Source: Pinguiococcus pyrenoidosus (lineage: Eukaryota > Sar > Pinguiophyceae > Pinguiochrysidales > Pinguiochrysidaceae). Taken from it: a stretch of DNA of 18,290 nucleotides. Shown piece by piece: positions 7,741 through 16,066 of this stretch. The position numbers and the translations under genes are program-made. Location: contig JAAMXY010000331.1 of NCBI GenBank assembly GCA_019677205.1, forward strand, positions 1 through 18,290, given 5' to 3'. The notes below the pieces were generated by a model. The model did no database searches, had not been told where the DNA came from, and saw nothing but the letters and a program-made list of their open reading frames with translations. Every line of letters starts with the position of its first letter. Position 1 is the stretch's first letter.

Positions 7741-9848
7741 ATGGGAGCTGCGGCCACTGCGCAGCAGCATCACAAGTACGAGAATTACTACCTGACCGTC
7801 GTGGCGGATGAGTTGGAGGAGACCTTGCTCGCTTTGGACTTCACGCGCGAAGACGGGAGCGTGCTGTACCACGCGTTTCGCGACATCGACACCGACAAGT
7901 CCGGCGAGATTAGCGTCGAGGAGTTTCACGAGTATCTGGGAGTGACGCAGACTCGCTTTACCACGCGCGTGCTCGGAATTCTGGACACTGACGCGTCCGG
8001 AAGCATCGATCTTAAGGAGTTCATCGTTGGCGTGTGGAACTGGTGCACTTACGACGTGCGCTTGATCGCCAAGTTCGCGTTCAGTATCTTTGATGTGGAC
8101 CACACTGGAGTGCTGAGTATCTATGAATGCGATGCGCTGCTGCGAATGCTGTTCGACACAGAAGAGTGCGATGAAGAGCTTCTTGGCCTTCTGAAGGGCA
8201 GTGCTGGTGGCAAGCTGAGCAGCACCGAGTTCCTCGACCTGGCAGAAGCCAACCCGCGTCTCGTGCAGCCCGCGTTGGACATGCAGAGGCAAGTGAGGCT
8301 GCAATTCTTCGGGGTGCGGTATTGGGAGAAGCACACCAGGAAACGGCACAAAGAGTTTGCTGTCTTTGACGCGATTCAGAACGACGCCAGACAGAGCATC
8401 CTGGATATCGTGTCGATGAAAGTGAAGCAGCGGCAGGTGAGGAGTCGATGCGATTCGCTTCCAAGAGAGCATGTGAGGGAGTAACGAAATGATGGTGTCC
8501 TCGCGAAAAAGGCGGAACTGCAGCAGCTGCAGGATGAGAGAAAGCGGATTGCGGACGCTCTGGACGAGGTGGAAGAAAAGGAAAACGAGGAGGAGTCGAG
8601 GATTCAACGGGAGCTCCTGAAGATGCACACAGAAGCAGAGATCCATGTCGTTGAGCACGACGTTTCGTTGGACGAAGAAGAGTCCAGAGCCTGGTACGTC
8701 ACCACCGCTCTCCCACACCGCGACGATGCGTTGCAAATGCTGGTCGCGAGAGGACTGCTGATGGACCTGACGATGCGGATCATCTTTGCTCGTGGGGTCA
8801 ATGGCAGGGCCGATCTGAAAGCTCTCTTCGAGAAACTACGCAAGCCACACACCTATGAGCAGCTCAGCGAGAAGCGGGAGCTTCGAAACTCCCTTTGGAA
8901 GCAATACAGTTGCGCCTGCGAACGTGCGCAGCGCAATCTGATGGTAGCAAGAGACCTGTCCAGCAGTCGAGCGCGAGGGATGAGCAAGGATCGCTAAGCA
9001 GTATGCCGTACTTGCCGTATTTGCCAGGCGAAGGAGAAGCAGAGGCGTGCTCGCGCTGAAATCGACGGGCGCAAAAGAGGCAAGGAAACCTTGCAGTCGG
9101 ACACCGGCAGCGCGACGGTGGAGTTCGCCGTCGCGTCCGCCTACTGCACCGCGGTCGGGAAACGGTAGGAGGCATCTGCGGCCTTCGTTCTTTCAGAAAG
9201 GTCTTGACACCTGGAACTCTTGCTGCACAGGTGGCAGCAGGGTACACCGATGCAGCGCCTTCTGGCGCCGCTTCTCATTCCCGAGACCGAGTGGCAAGTA
9301 CCGTTGGCGGCTCGGATCCTCGTTGCGGTGTCCAATGACCCGGCGCTGCGGCTTCTGCGGGAGGCTGAGGAAGGCAAAGTGCTTCAGGTGCTTGGCATCG
9401 GCACCAACGTTTCCTCGGCCCCGCTCTAAGATGATCCCCTCCCCTCCCCAAGGATTGCGTCCTTGACGAGGTTGACAAGGCAGCGAAGGTCAGCCAAGCG
9501 TATCGGGCGAACCGCGAGAGAGACATGCGTGAGGTGCGGCAGAACTTCTTGATGTACACCGGCCGCCCGGACACGAAGTGGGAGCGCCTCTATCGCGATC
9601 CTTTTGTGGAGAGAACGGTGTACTACTGGAACACCGAGACACAGGAGCTGAGAGAGGGGGACCACGCGGTCTGCGAGAACTGCGACGGCATGCTGGAGGA
9701 CGAGGACATCGCGTGCTTCGACTGTGGTCAGGAGCGCTCGGAGGCGAACATGGTTCTGTACAAGCAGGCCGTCCGGATGAAGGCCGGGCGTGCTGGTGCG
9801 GAGCGCGTTGCGAAGGCTTCGGAGCACGGCGAAAGAGAGGCAAAATAA
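7741..9848 (+). CDS. EF-hand calcium-binding protein with coiled coil, WW-like segment and C-terminal zinc ribbon
   Basis: Exons 7741..8436, 8512..8943, 9028..9164, 9231..9387, 9453..9848; 605 residues; four introns of 75, 84, 66 and 65 nt. The ATG context is strong (GCCATGG) and MGAAAT is a fair N-myristoylation signal. Three complete EF-hand loops lie at 50-61 (DTDKSGEISVEE), 82-93 (DTDASGSIDLKE) and 118-129 (DVDHTGVLSIYE); a fourth near 158-168 is degenerate. Residues 210-275 are charged and likely coiled coil, resumed at 340-400. Near the C-terminus, WERLYRDP...TVYYWNTETQEL (517-540) looks like a WW domain lacking its second Trp. A four-cysteine zinc ribbon follows: CENC (548-551) and CFDC (562-565). 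It is probably a calcium sensor or scaffold. I do not recognise a named gene. The least certain junction is the donor at 8944, chosen to avoid the stop at 8995. Confidence 0.8.
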
Positions 9849-9907
9849 CTTCGACCACGTCACCCAGCTATTCAGAACCTGAAGCTTCACGTCCGCCTTC
9901 TAGCAGG

Positions 9908-11389
9908 CTACGGGAAGGTTTGCTTGCTGTACTTAATCCGCACAATGTCGGCCACCTCGTTAATCTTCGCTAGAGCTTCCCGCATGTCCTCCTTGGTGTG
10001 CGCTGCGGAGATGCAGAAGCGCACGCGACCTGTCTCTAGCGGCGTCGCGGGGAAGCACACCACGACGACCGCAAGGCCCCGCTTGAGGCATTGGCGGGAG
10101 AAGAGGCCCAGCTTCATCGGCATGTAGATGAGCACGGGAATGATCGGGCTGTCCCAATCGCCGTAGAGGTGCAGGCCCATGTCAATGAGCGACTTTCGGA
10201 AGAAGTTGGCGTTCTCCGTGAGCGCGGTGAGCTTCCTCTTTCCGAGGTCCCCGCAAACTTCTCCCCGGATGATGCGGAGGGCGCGGAGCACCTGCGCCGC
10301 GATGACCGGCGACATGGCGTTGTGATAGATCATGCCCGCGCAGTGCCGCCGCAGGTGCTGGATGATGCTCTTGTCGGCGGCGATGTAGCCGCCCATGCCC
10401 CCGAAGGACTTGGTGAAGGTGCCCATGCAGATGGTGACATCCTTGGTGTCCACGCCGTGGTACTCGGTCACCCCGCGGCCCGTCTTCCCCAGCGCGCCGA
10501 TCGAGTGCGCCTCATCTAGATACACGTAGGCCTTGTACTTCTTCGCCACCTCGGCGATCTCCTTCAGCCGACAGATCTCGCCCTCCATGGAGTAGATGCC
10601 CTCCACCACCACGAGCACCTTCTTCCAGCGGAGGCGCGTCCGCGGCTGGCCGAGCGCGATCGACTCCCTCAAGATCTGGTCCAGCTGCATGGGGTCATTG
10701 TGTGCGAAGCTGCGCACGTGCGCCCCGCTGGCGCGGCAGCCATTCACGATGGACGAGTGGTTGAGCTTGTCGGACACGATGAGATCTCCCTTGCCACAGA
10801 GCGCCGGCAGCACGGTGGCGTTGGTGCCATAGCCCATGTTGAGCACGACGGCGTCCTCCTTGCCCAGAAAGTCCGCGATGCACGCTTCCAGCTCCTTGTG
10901 GACCGCCGTGGAGCCGAAGTCGCTGCGCGACGAGCAGAGCGACACCGGCAACTTGTCCAACTGCGGCAGGACGAACTCCGCGCAGGTCTCCTTCCAGTCG
11001 TCGCCAAAGCCCAGGTAGTTGTAGCTGGACAGGTTCAGGCACTGCTCGTGCACCTGCACCGGCGACATGAGCTGGATACTGGCGTTGTTATCGGTGCTGA
11101 AGCGCTTCATCACGTCGATGCGCGCGCCGGGCTTCGAGTTGATCGGCCGATTGAACGAGTCCTGGATGCGACTATATAGACGTCTAGTATAGAAGCCGGC
11201 CCAGTCGTTCACGAGCTCGCCGTAGCCGGGCTTCGGGCGCGCTTTACTGTAGCGCGACACGCCTGTGACTTTGCCCAGCACGTCTCGCAGCCCGCCAATG
11301 ACGATGAGGAACACGTAGCTCAGGTACGTGGACATGGCGCACAGGAGCGACGGCTCCGGCTCAGTGAGCTTCATGCCTTCCGTGGACAT
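9908..11389 (-). CDS. LCB2: Serine C-palmitoyltransferase, catalytic subunit LCB2/SPTLC2
   Basis: A single uninterrupted frame of 493 residues, near the usual LCB2 length. The enzyme condenses L-serine and palmitoyl-CoA to 3-ketosphinganine, the first step of sphingolipid synthesis, at the ER with LCB1. One hydrophobic segment (about 21-34) should anchor it. It is an alpha-oxoamine synthase: NLSSYNYLGFG (119-129), DFGSTAVHKELE (157-168), DEAHSIGALG (292-301) with Asp292 and His295, and GTFTKSFGGMGGY (323-335) where Lys327 holds PLP. The GTFTKSFG form and the N-terminal anchor distinguish LCB2 from LCB1, which lacks the lysine. It is intronless beside intron-rich neighbours. Its 3' end is only 59 bp from the convergent EF-hand gene, so the transcripts probably overlap. 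LCB1 is not in the window. Confidence 0.95.
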   Translation of the reverse strand: MSTEGMKLTEPEPSLLCAMSTYLSYVFLIVIGGLRDVLGKVTGVSRYSKARPKPGYGELVNDWAGFYTRRLYSRIQDSFNRPINSKPGARIDVMKRFSTDNNASIQLMSPVQVHEQCLNLSSYNYLGFGDDWKETCAEFVLPQLDKLPVSLCSSRSDFGSTAVHKELEACIADFLGKEDAVVLNMGYGTNATVLPALCGKGDLIVSDKLNHSSIVNGCRASGAHVRSFAHNDPMQLDQILRESIALGQPRTRLRWKKVLVVVEGIYSMEGEICRLKEIAEVAKKYKAYVYLDEAHSIGALGKTGRGVTEYHGVDTKDVTICMGTFTKSFGGMGGYIAADKSIIQHLRRHCAGMIYHNAMSPVIAAQVLRALRIIRGEVCGDLGKRKLTALTENANFFRKSLIDMGLHLYGDWDSPIIPVLIYMPMKLGLFSRQCLKRGLAVVVVCFPATPLETGRVRFCISAAHTKEDMREALAKINEVADIVRIKYSKQTFP

Positions 11390-12042
11390 CTTGCGCCGGC
11401 CTGTGGCGTTTAAATGGGCCGGACACGCGAGAGCGCCAGAGAGGTCTCTGTTGTTGGGCCGAAAATATCGATGATTTGTGTTCCGAATGCAAAGGATAGC
11501 GGCATGGGGAATATAAAAGTTTAAATTGAGGGTCGGACAAGAAGACCTGCGATGCAGTGGCCATGGGATGGCGGAATTGGGGTGAGAGAGCTGTTGGATT
11601 CTTTCAAGTTCTATTTTCCTATCGAATCGCAGGTTTGGGGCTCAGAAGGTAAGAACGAAGCATTGCCAAATCTCTTTCCCGCAGCAGCCAATGAAAAATA
11701 AGAAAGAACCAAACAATCCTTCTGCGTTTGGAATTGGTAAAATTGAGAAGTGGAAAGTGGAAAGTGGAAAGTGGAAAGTGGAAACTACCATGGTGGTACC
11801 ATCGTTCTTGCAAAAACGGACCTAAGTACACTATTTTGGAGGCACTAGAGTATAAAGGTACTGTACTCTACTCCCATTCCATCTATCTTCTTTTCATTGT
11901 CCACAACCGTTTCATCCTGCGAATGTTCTTGCTTGTCTCCAAATCGCCCGAGGGCCGAACGCGCTCTCCTTTTCCGCGCACATTTCTTCCCTCGCCTCCT
12001 CCTGCTGTAGCGTTGCGTCCCGTGGGGCAATCCAGAGGTGCA
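11390..12042. promoter_or_regulatory. Divergent promoter region between LCB2 and the CYB5D1-like gene
   Basis: 653 bp separate opposed start codons. On the plus strand TATAAAAG (11512-11519) and TATAAAGG (11851-11858) look like TATA boxes. The second lies 185 bp before the CYB5D1-like ATG and is the better candidate for that gene. A five-copy 7-bp repeat sits at 11751-11785. The rest shows no gene; an open plus-strand frame from 11728 into the CYB5D1-like exon contains the repeat and is probably untranslated leader. Confidence 0.5.
11751..11785 (+). repeat. Five tandem copies of TGGAAAG
   Basis: Five head-to-tail 7-mers, the last ending in C instead of G, lie in the LCB2/CYB5D1-like promoter region 66 bp upstream of the TATAAAGG at 11851. 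They could be a clustered transcription-factor site or a simple slippage repeat. Confidence 0.9.
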
Positions 12043-13042
12043 ATGGATCTGAAGAAGCGGAGGCGATACTACACGCCGGAGGAGCTCGCCATGCACAACT
12101 GCGCGGAGGACTGCTGGGTCAGCGTTTTTGGCCAGGTCTACGACCTCACGGACTTCATTGCGGCGCACCGAGGAGCCTTGGCGCAGCCCATCATCCGCAT
12201 GGCCGGCCAGGACGTGTCCCACTGGTTCGACGAGAAGGTGCAGTCGGCCAGGGCTACGCGCCTTCCCAGCGCTTCCGCTCACTTGGCTGCTTGCCTTGCC
12301 TCCGCACCCCAGACGCGATACGTGCGGATGCACATTGATCCCAAGACCAATCTGAGGCTTCCCTTCCTGCCCATGGTACGCGGCACTGCAAGAAAACGTG
12401 AGCGGATGCGCGCGGGTGGTTGAGGATGTCCTTTCCATCTGTCTAGGGGAGGTTCCTTCACGTGCCGCCGCCGTTTCCGAGCACGACCTGGCGCACAGAC
12501 TTTGGGACGCCCTGGTGGGACAACCCGAGCCTCTGCATTGGGAAGCTGTCGCAGAAGACGCGGGTCATCCGGATCATCAACGCACTCACGCGGCAAATGG
12601 ACGAGATCATCGTGCCGGCAGAGGAGTCCATCCTGGAGATTCGGGACCGCTACATGGACTACAACTCGCACGCCGGGAGCTACACCTGGAAGTTCCTGAA
12701 GGACGGGACCTTTGAGGTGCTCGACATGGAGCAGACGCTGGAAGAAAATGGGGTCCTCAACGACACGGACAACTTCAAGATGCTCATCCCCAAGCCCGAG
12801 GGCTTCCCGCCGGAAGAGACGGAGCTCACGCCAGAGGAGCTTAGGTACGTGGCATGGCCTTCCACCAAAAAGGTCACTGCGGCAATCACGCAATCGTCGC
12901 TCAGCCATTGCTCATCCCCCACGTCACAACCGCATCGCGCAGCATCGTAGAGAAGGCGCAGCGCTATGACGATAGCAACATACACGCCGAGTTCATACCC
13001 GAGCTGCTGCTCTACTTCAACGACGATCTCACGGTGGCATAG
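12043..13042 (+). CDS. CYB5D1: Cytochrome b5 domain-containing protein 1-like (axonemal)
   Basis: Exons 12043..12237, 12313..12375, 12447..12844, 12943..13042; 251 residues, close to the about 228 of the animal protein; introns of 75, 71 and 98 nt with matching phases. Similarity runs the whole length: YYTPEELAMHN, GQVYDLT, PIIRMAGQDVSHWFD (49-63), MHIDPKT, GRFLHVPP, FGTPWW, KTRVIRIINALT, YNSHAGSYTWK, TLEENG and the terminal LLLYFNDDLT. In animals and Chlamydomonas this protein belongs to the radial-spoke region of the axoneme and affects ciliary beating in a redox-dependent way. The classic b5 HPGG haem motif is replaced by HRGA (42-45), while His60 in SHWFD is kept, so haem binding is uncertain. 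The acidic/Pro block before exon 4 (PKPEGFPPEETE) is longer than in animals. It marks the organism as ciliated. Confidence 0.9.
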
Positions 13043-13173
13043 GAGCTGGGATCCGAAAGTAGCATTCTCAATGACGACGCCTTCTGTCTGATATTCACAG
13101 CTCTCTTGCATTCCCAACGATCTGCTCTCCAAGTTGGCTCATGATCTATTTTTTCGTTGTGGCCTCGCCTCTT

Positions 13174-13994
13174 TCATCGCGGGTCGTCCAGGAACTCCGC
13201 CTCGCGCCAGACCGTGAAGAGGCCGAAGCTGCTGTTTGTGTGCTTGCCGCCTGGTCCGCAAGTCGCGTGTGCTTAGCGATCTGCGCGTCGAAGTCCCTTG
13301 ACAAGTCCGTCTACGCACCCATATCTTCGTCCCGGATGCGGTGGTAGTTGAAGCCCCGCTTCACGAGCTCGCGAAAGAAAGACGGCCCCGTGTCCGACCT
13401 CGTGACCCCCAGGATCACGACTCCATCTGGCTTTAGCGTCCTGTCTATCGCATTTGCCACATCCTTGAAGTTACAGAGATGCAAAAGTGCAAAAGTCATC
13501 GTCATATCACGCAACTCTCTTTCTCTCTCTGTCTCTCTCTGCCCAGAATTCACCTCATACAGGCTCTCGTGATAAGCCACGTCCGTGCCGATCAGGACGT
13601 CAAAGGGCCCATCGAGGTGCCCGACATCTTCGACCGTCCAGTCAAAGGTCTCCACGCGGACTTTAACGCCGCTTTGCGTCAACGTGTCAAAGTTCTGTTC
13701 CACATTTCGGCGCAGAAGCGTCACATGCTCGCCCACGTCGCTCAGCACCAGCTCGGATAGTGGGGAGACAAGTGCGGCACCGAAACCGGCGAGACCAGTG
13801 CCGGCGCCCAGCTCCAAAACGCGGCGTCCGTGGAGGGTTTGGCGGTACGTCTCTTGTTGGGCTTCGAAGTGCGCCACCAGTTGCTCAGCTGAGGACCACA
13901 CGCCACCGCCGATGCCCACGCTCCAGTCCAGCTCCAGCTGCAATTGCGCGCCCAGCACGTGCACAACAGCGCTGGACGCGTCTTCCGTCGTCAT
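13174..13994 (-). CDS. METTL21-type SAM-dependent protein methyltransferase
   Basis: Exons complement(13174..13250, 13319..13463, 13554..13994), 220 residues; introns of 68 and 90 nt. The ATG at 13994 is the first in frame. It has a class I Rossmann fold: W33 (GGGVWSSA), motif I LELGAGTGLAG (60-70), the acidic Asp86 after strand 2 (VLSDVG), and the family signature DVAYH (138-142), the DxxY motif of Methyltransf_16 lysine methyltransferases. A third exon is proposed because the frame otherwise stops at GA right after RDEDM. Splicing 13318-13251 (GTGCGT...CCAG, phase 1) adds the missing last strand, SSFGLFTVWR, then EAEFLDDPR. The first intron is 90 nt, a multiple of three without stops, so the frame reads straight through it. 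Substrate unknown; relatives modify translation factors and chaperones. Confidence 0.82.
13515..13540 (+). repeat. CT-dinucleotide tract in methyltransferase intron 1
   Basis: An almost pure CT run (GA on the sense strand of the methyltransferase gene), interrupted only by a TT step and one G, sits in the middle of the intron at 13464-13553. Confidence 0.75.
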
Positions 13995-14256
13995 TTGTAT
14001 TCTGTGGTTTACTCGCAAAATGCGAAAGACGAAAGATGCGCATACAAACTCTGGATCGAACCGTTAAAAAATAATAGTTTTAGTGTTGAATATTCCAATG
14101 AAAATTTCAAAAAAAAATAAATTTATATACAGTAAATAGGATATGATATGACTATTTTCAACGGTCAAGAGGATTCAGCGCCCATCTCAGAAGAGAAGCG
14201 ACATCAGCGAAAGAAGACGCTGCATCTCTCTGTCCCACCAAGTCGCTGGGCCCGAT
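13995..14256. promoter_or_regulatory. AT-rich divergent promoter region between the methyltransferase and PDZ genes
   Basis: 262 bp lie between opposed start codons. Roughly 14064-14160 is very AT-rich with an A9 run (about 14109-14117) and TTTATATACAG (about 14122-14132), which could serve as a TATA-like element for the PDZ gene some 130 bp downstream. No gene is seen. Confidence 0.5.
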
Positions 14257-16066
14257 ATGGCCGACTCCTTCCGCCTCCTGGACCACACGGATGGCGCCAG
14301 CGCCAGCGCAGTGCGCGGCGTGGACCGCTCCGGCGCGGTGCTGGTGGAGAAAGTGGCGCAAAGAGGGCCATGTGGCCAGGCCGGCGTCCGCCCCGGAGAC
14401 CTCATCTTACGAGTGCTTGGTCCGCGCTCTCGCGCATACGCAGCTAGTCTATACCTGCGCTACGACCGCATGGGCGCGGCGTTTCCGATCGGCGACTACA
14501 GCCTAGAGGTGCTGCGGCCGTCCACCGGAGAGTCGCTTAGCGTGGCGTTGCCGGGCGGCATCTCTCTCGGAGTGGCGGTGCGTCCGACGTTAGAGGCGGT
14601 GGCTGCGGAGCTAAGCGGTACTTGGATAGTGGCGCACATCGACGTGGATCTGCTGTACGAGTTGTGGCGTAATCGCCAGTGGGCACTTCTCCTTAAACAC
14701 TGCACGAGAGTCACCACCGCCGCCATGTGCTATCCGTGCATGCTGGACTGCCCGCTGAGCAACTGGACCAGCTCGCCCTGCTTCTATCTGCCGAGTCCGC
14801 TGGACCACTGCACCGTGAAGTGCTGTACCAAGCAGCGCTCACGCGGACCCGCCGCCCTTCTGCAGGTGCGTAGCACAGGCAGAGGGAGGGAGACAGAGAA
14901 GGGAGAGCAGGGGGAGACTCATGGATTTCTTCGCTTCCCCTCTTCCCCTCTTCCTCCCCCCCCCATCCCCCAACCCCCTCTCCTCTCTTTGGTTGTGCAT
15001 GGGCTAGGGAGCTGCGCTGATCGAGCTTGGGAGAATGAAAGGAGACCGGAGCGCCGTGATGATCGGGCACAAGATGGTGAAGTGGTACGTCCTCGCTTTG
15101 GGCCCCGCACGGCGTCCTTGCTTGCCAGATAGCTTCTAACGGGGCTTCGCTGTGGGTTTTCTTTGCCGTGTTTCTTCGATGCTCTTGTTCTTGATGGGCT
15201 TGGCGGTCCACTGTAGGTTCATGGATGACAGGCCCGACTTGCACACCAGCAATTATACGGCGATTGCGATCATGTATCTGGCGCAATTCCTCGAGAACAG
15301 CGAAGACCCGGAAAGGCAACGACACAGGGCCAGCAGGATGTTCACGGCCACCGTAGAGTTGTTCAGTGGCGATCGCCTGGCCATCGATCAAGTTGAAATG
15401 GCGGCTCGCCGCCTCGGTGCCAGCGTCCCCGAGGAGGTGCTTCGACCGCCGCACGACTCCGTCTCGGGGCCCTTCCTCTTCGCCGAGGCGCCCAGCTTGC
15501 GGACGATCGCAGGCAACGACTTTCCGCCTCTGGAGGCCGGACAATTGGAGCTCGTCGTCCTCCTCTCACTGTATCGCGCCAACGGTCCGTACTACTACCT
15601 GATGCGGGAGCTGCACATGCTGGCCCGCGCCCTGCAGCAGCCGCGGGGAAGACTGAGCGGCATCAGCGTCATCACGTGCCACAGCTCGCGGCGGTTCACG
15701 TGGGAGTGGATTGAGAACGAGCGAGCCATGATCCAGGAAGGGCTCAACATCCGCGTGTGGCACATTCCCGAAGACGAGTACTTGGACGCGGAGGAGAGCC
15801 TCGAGCGGGCCTGGGACTTTGAGATCGACGGAAGCCCGTTCCTCTTCGTCCGGACGCCGGACGACACGTGCTTCCCCGCGCAGCTGCGGGAACGGGATGA
15901 GGACATGCCGGTGGCTCTTTGGGATCTGCTCACCAGCAACGAAAGCCAAGGCGAAACTGCCGTGGCGGTGGCCTCCGAGTTTGAGGAGCGACTGCTAGTT
16001 CCCGAGGCAGCAGTCACCGAAGTACCAGTTGCACTATCCATCGACAGAGAAGGCAGTGAGTTGTAG
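14257..16066 (+). CDS. Multi-domain protein: N-terminal PDZ, Cys-rich centre, unrecognised C-terminal half
   Basis: Exons 14257..14865, 15008..15084, 15217..16066; 511 residues; introns of 142 and 132 nt, the longest here, phases 0 and 2. I do not recognise a named gene. Residues 15-100 look like a PDZ domain (VLVEKVAQRGPCGQAGVRPGDLILRV split over 28-53, then YSLEVLRP). Residues 149-190 carry eight cysteines, at 149, 158, 161, 165, 175, 185, 189 and 190, which may bind metal or form a hairpin-like membrane patch (MCYPCMLDCPLSNW). No typical long membrane helix is seen. Exon 2 gives GAALIELGRMKGDRSAVMIG; exon 3 is a mixed alpha/beta region with a Trp/Glu-rich stretch (FTWEWIENERAM) and an acidic end. 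The PDZ suggests a scaffold role near other proteins' tails; nothing shows an enzyme active site. The junction at 15084/15217 restores a Trp codon in frame. Confidence 0.7.
14881..14992 (+). repeat. Adjacent polypurine and polypyrimidine tracts in PDZ-gene intron 1
   Basis: An almost pure purine stretch (14881-14917, two cytosines) is followed after about 10 bases by a long pyrimidine stretch (about 14927-14992, with a C9 run at 14956-14964). The second acts as the polypyrimidine tract of the acceptor at 15007. The two could pair imperfectly in the pre-mRNA. Confidence 0.75.

Noticed and set aside
7438-8736. A 432-codon open frame on the minus strand opposite the EF-hand gene.
   Set aside because: It is antisense to exons 1 and 2, which encode clear EF-hand loops; its length follows from GC-rich codon structure on the opposite strand, and its protein has no recognisable motif.
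11165-11195. A near-palindrome around TAGACGTCTA.
   Set aside because: It is inside the LCB2 coding region and translates to a normal part of the protein (FYTRRLYSR), so it needs no other explanation.
13141-13347. A 68-codon plus-strand frame after the CYB5D1-like gene.
   Set aside because: It overlaps the proposed last exon of the methyltransferase on the other strand and shows no family resemblance.
14041-14075. GGTTCGATCC on the minus strand, like a tRNA T-loop.
   Set aside because: The flanks do not form a T-stem or an acceptor stem and no anticodon arm is found; it lies in a promoter region.
1338-16066. Introner-like (mutually similar) introns, as in some compact algal genomes.
   Set aside because: Comparing the 23 introns by eye shows no shared body sequence beyond splice consensus; only the short match between the minisatellite and one intron was found.
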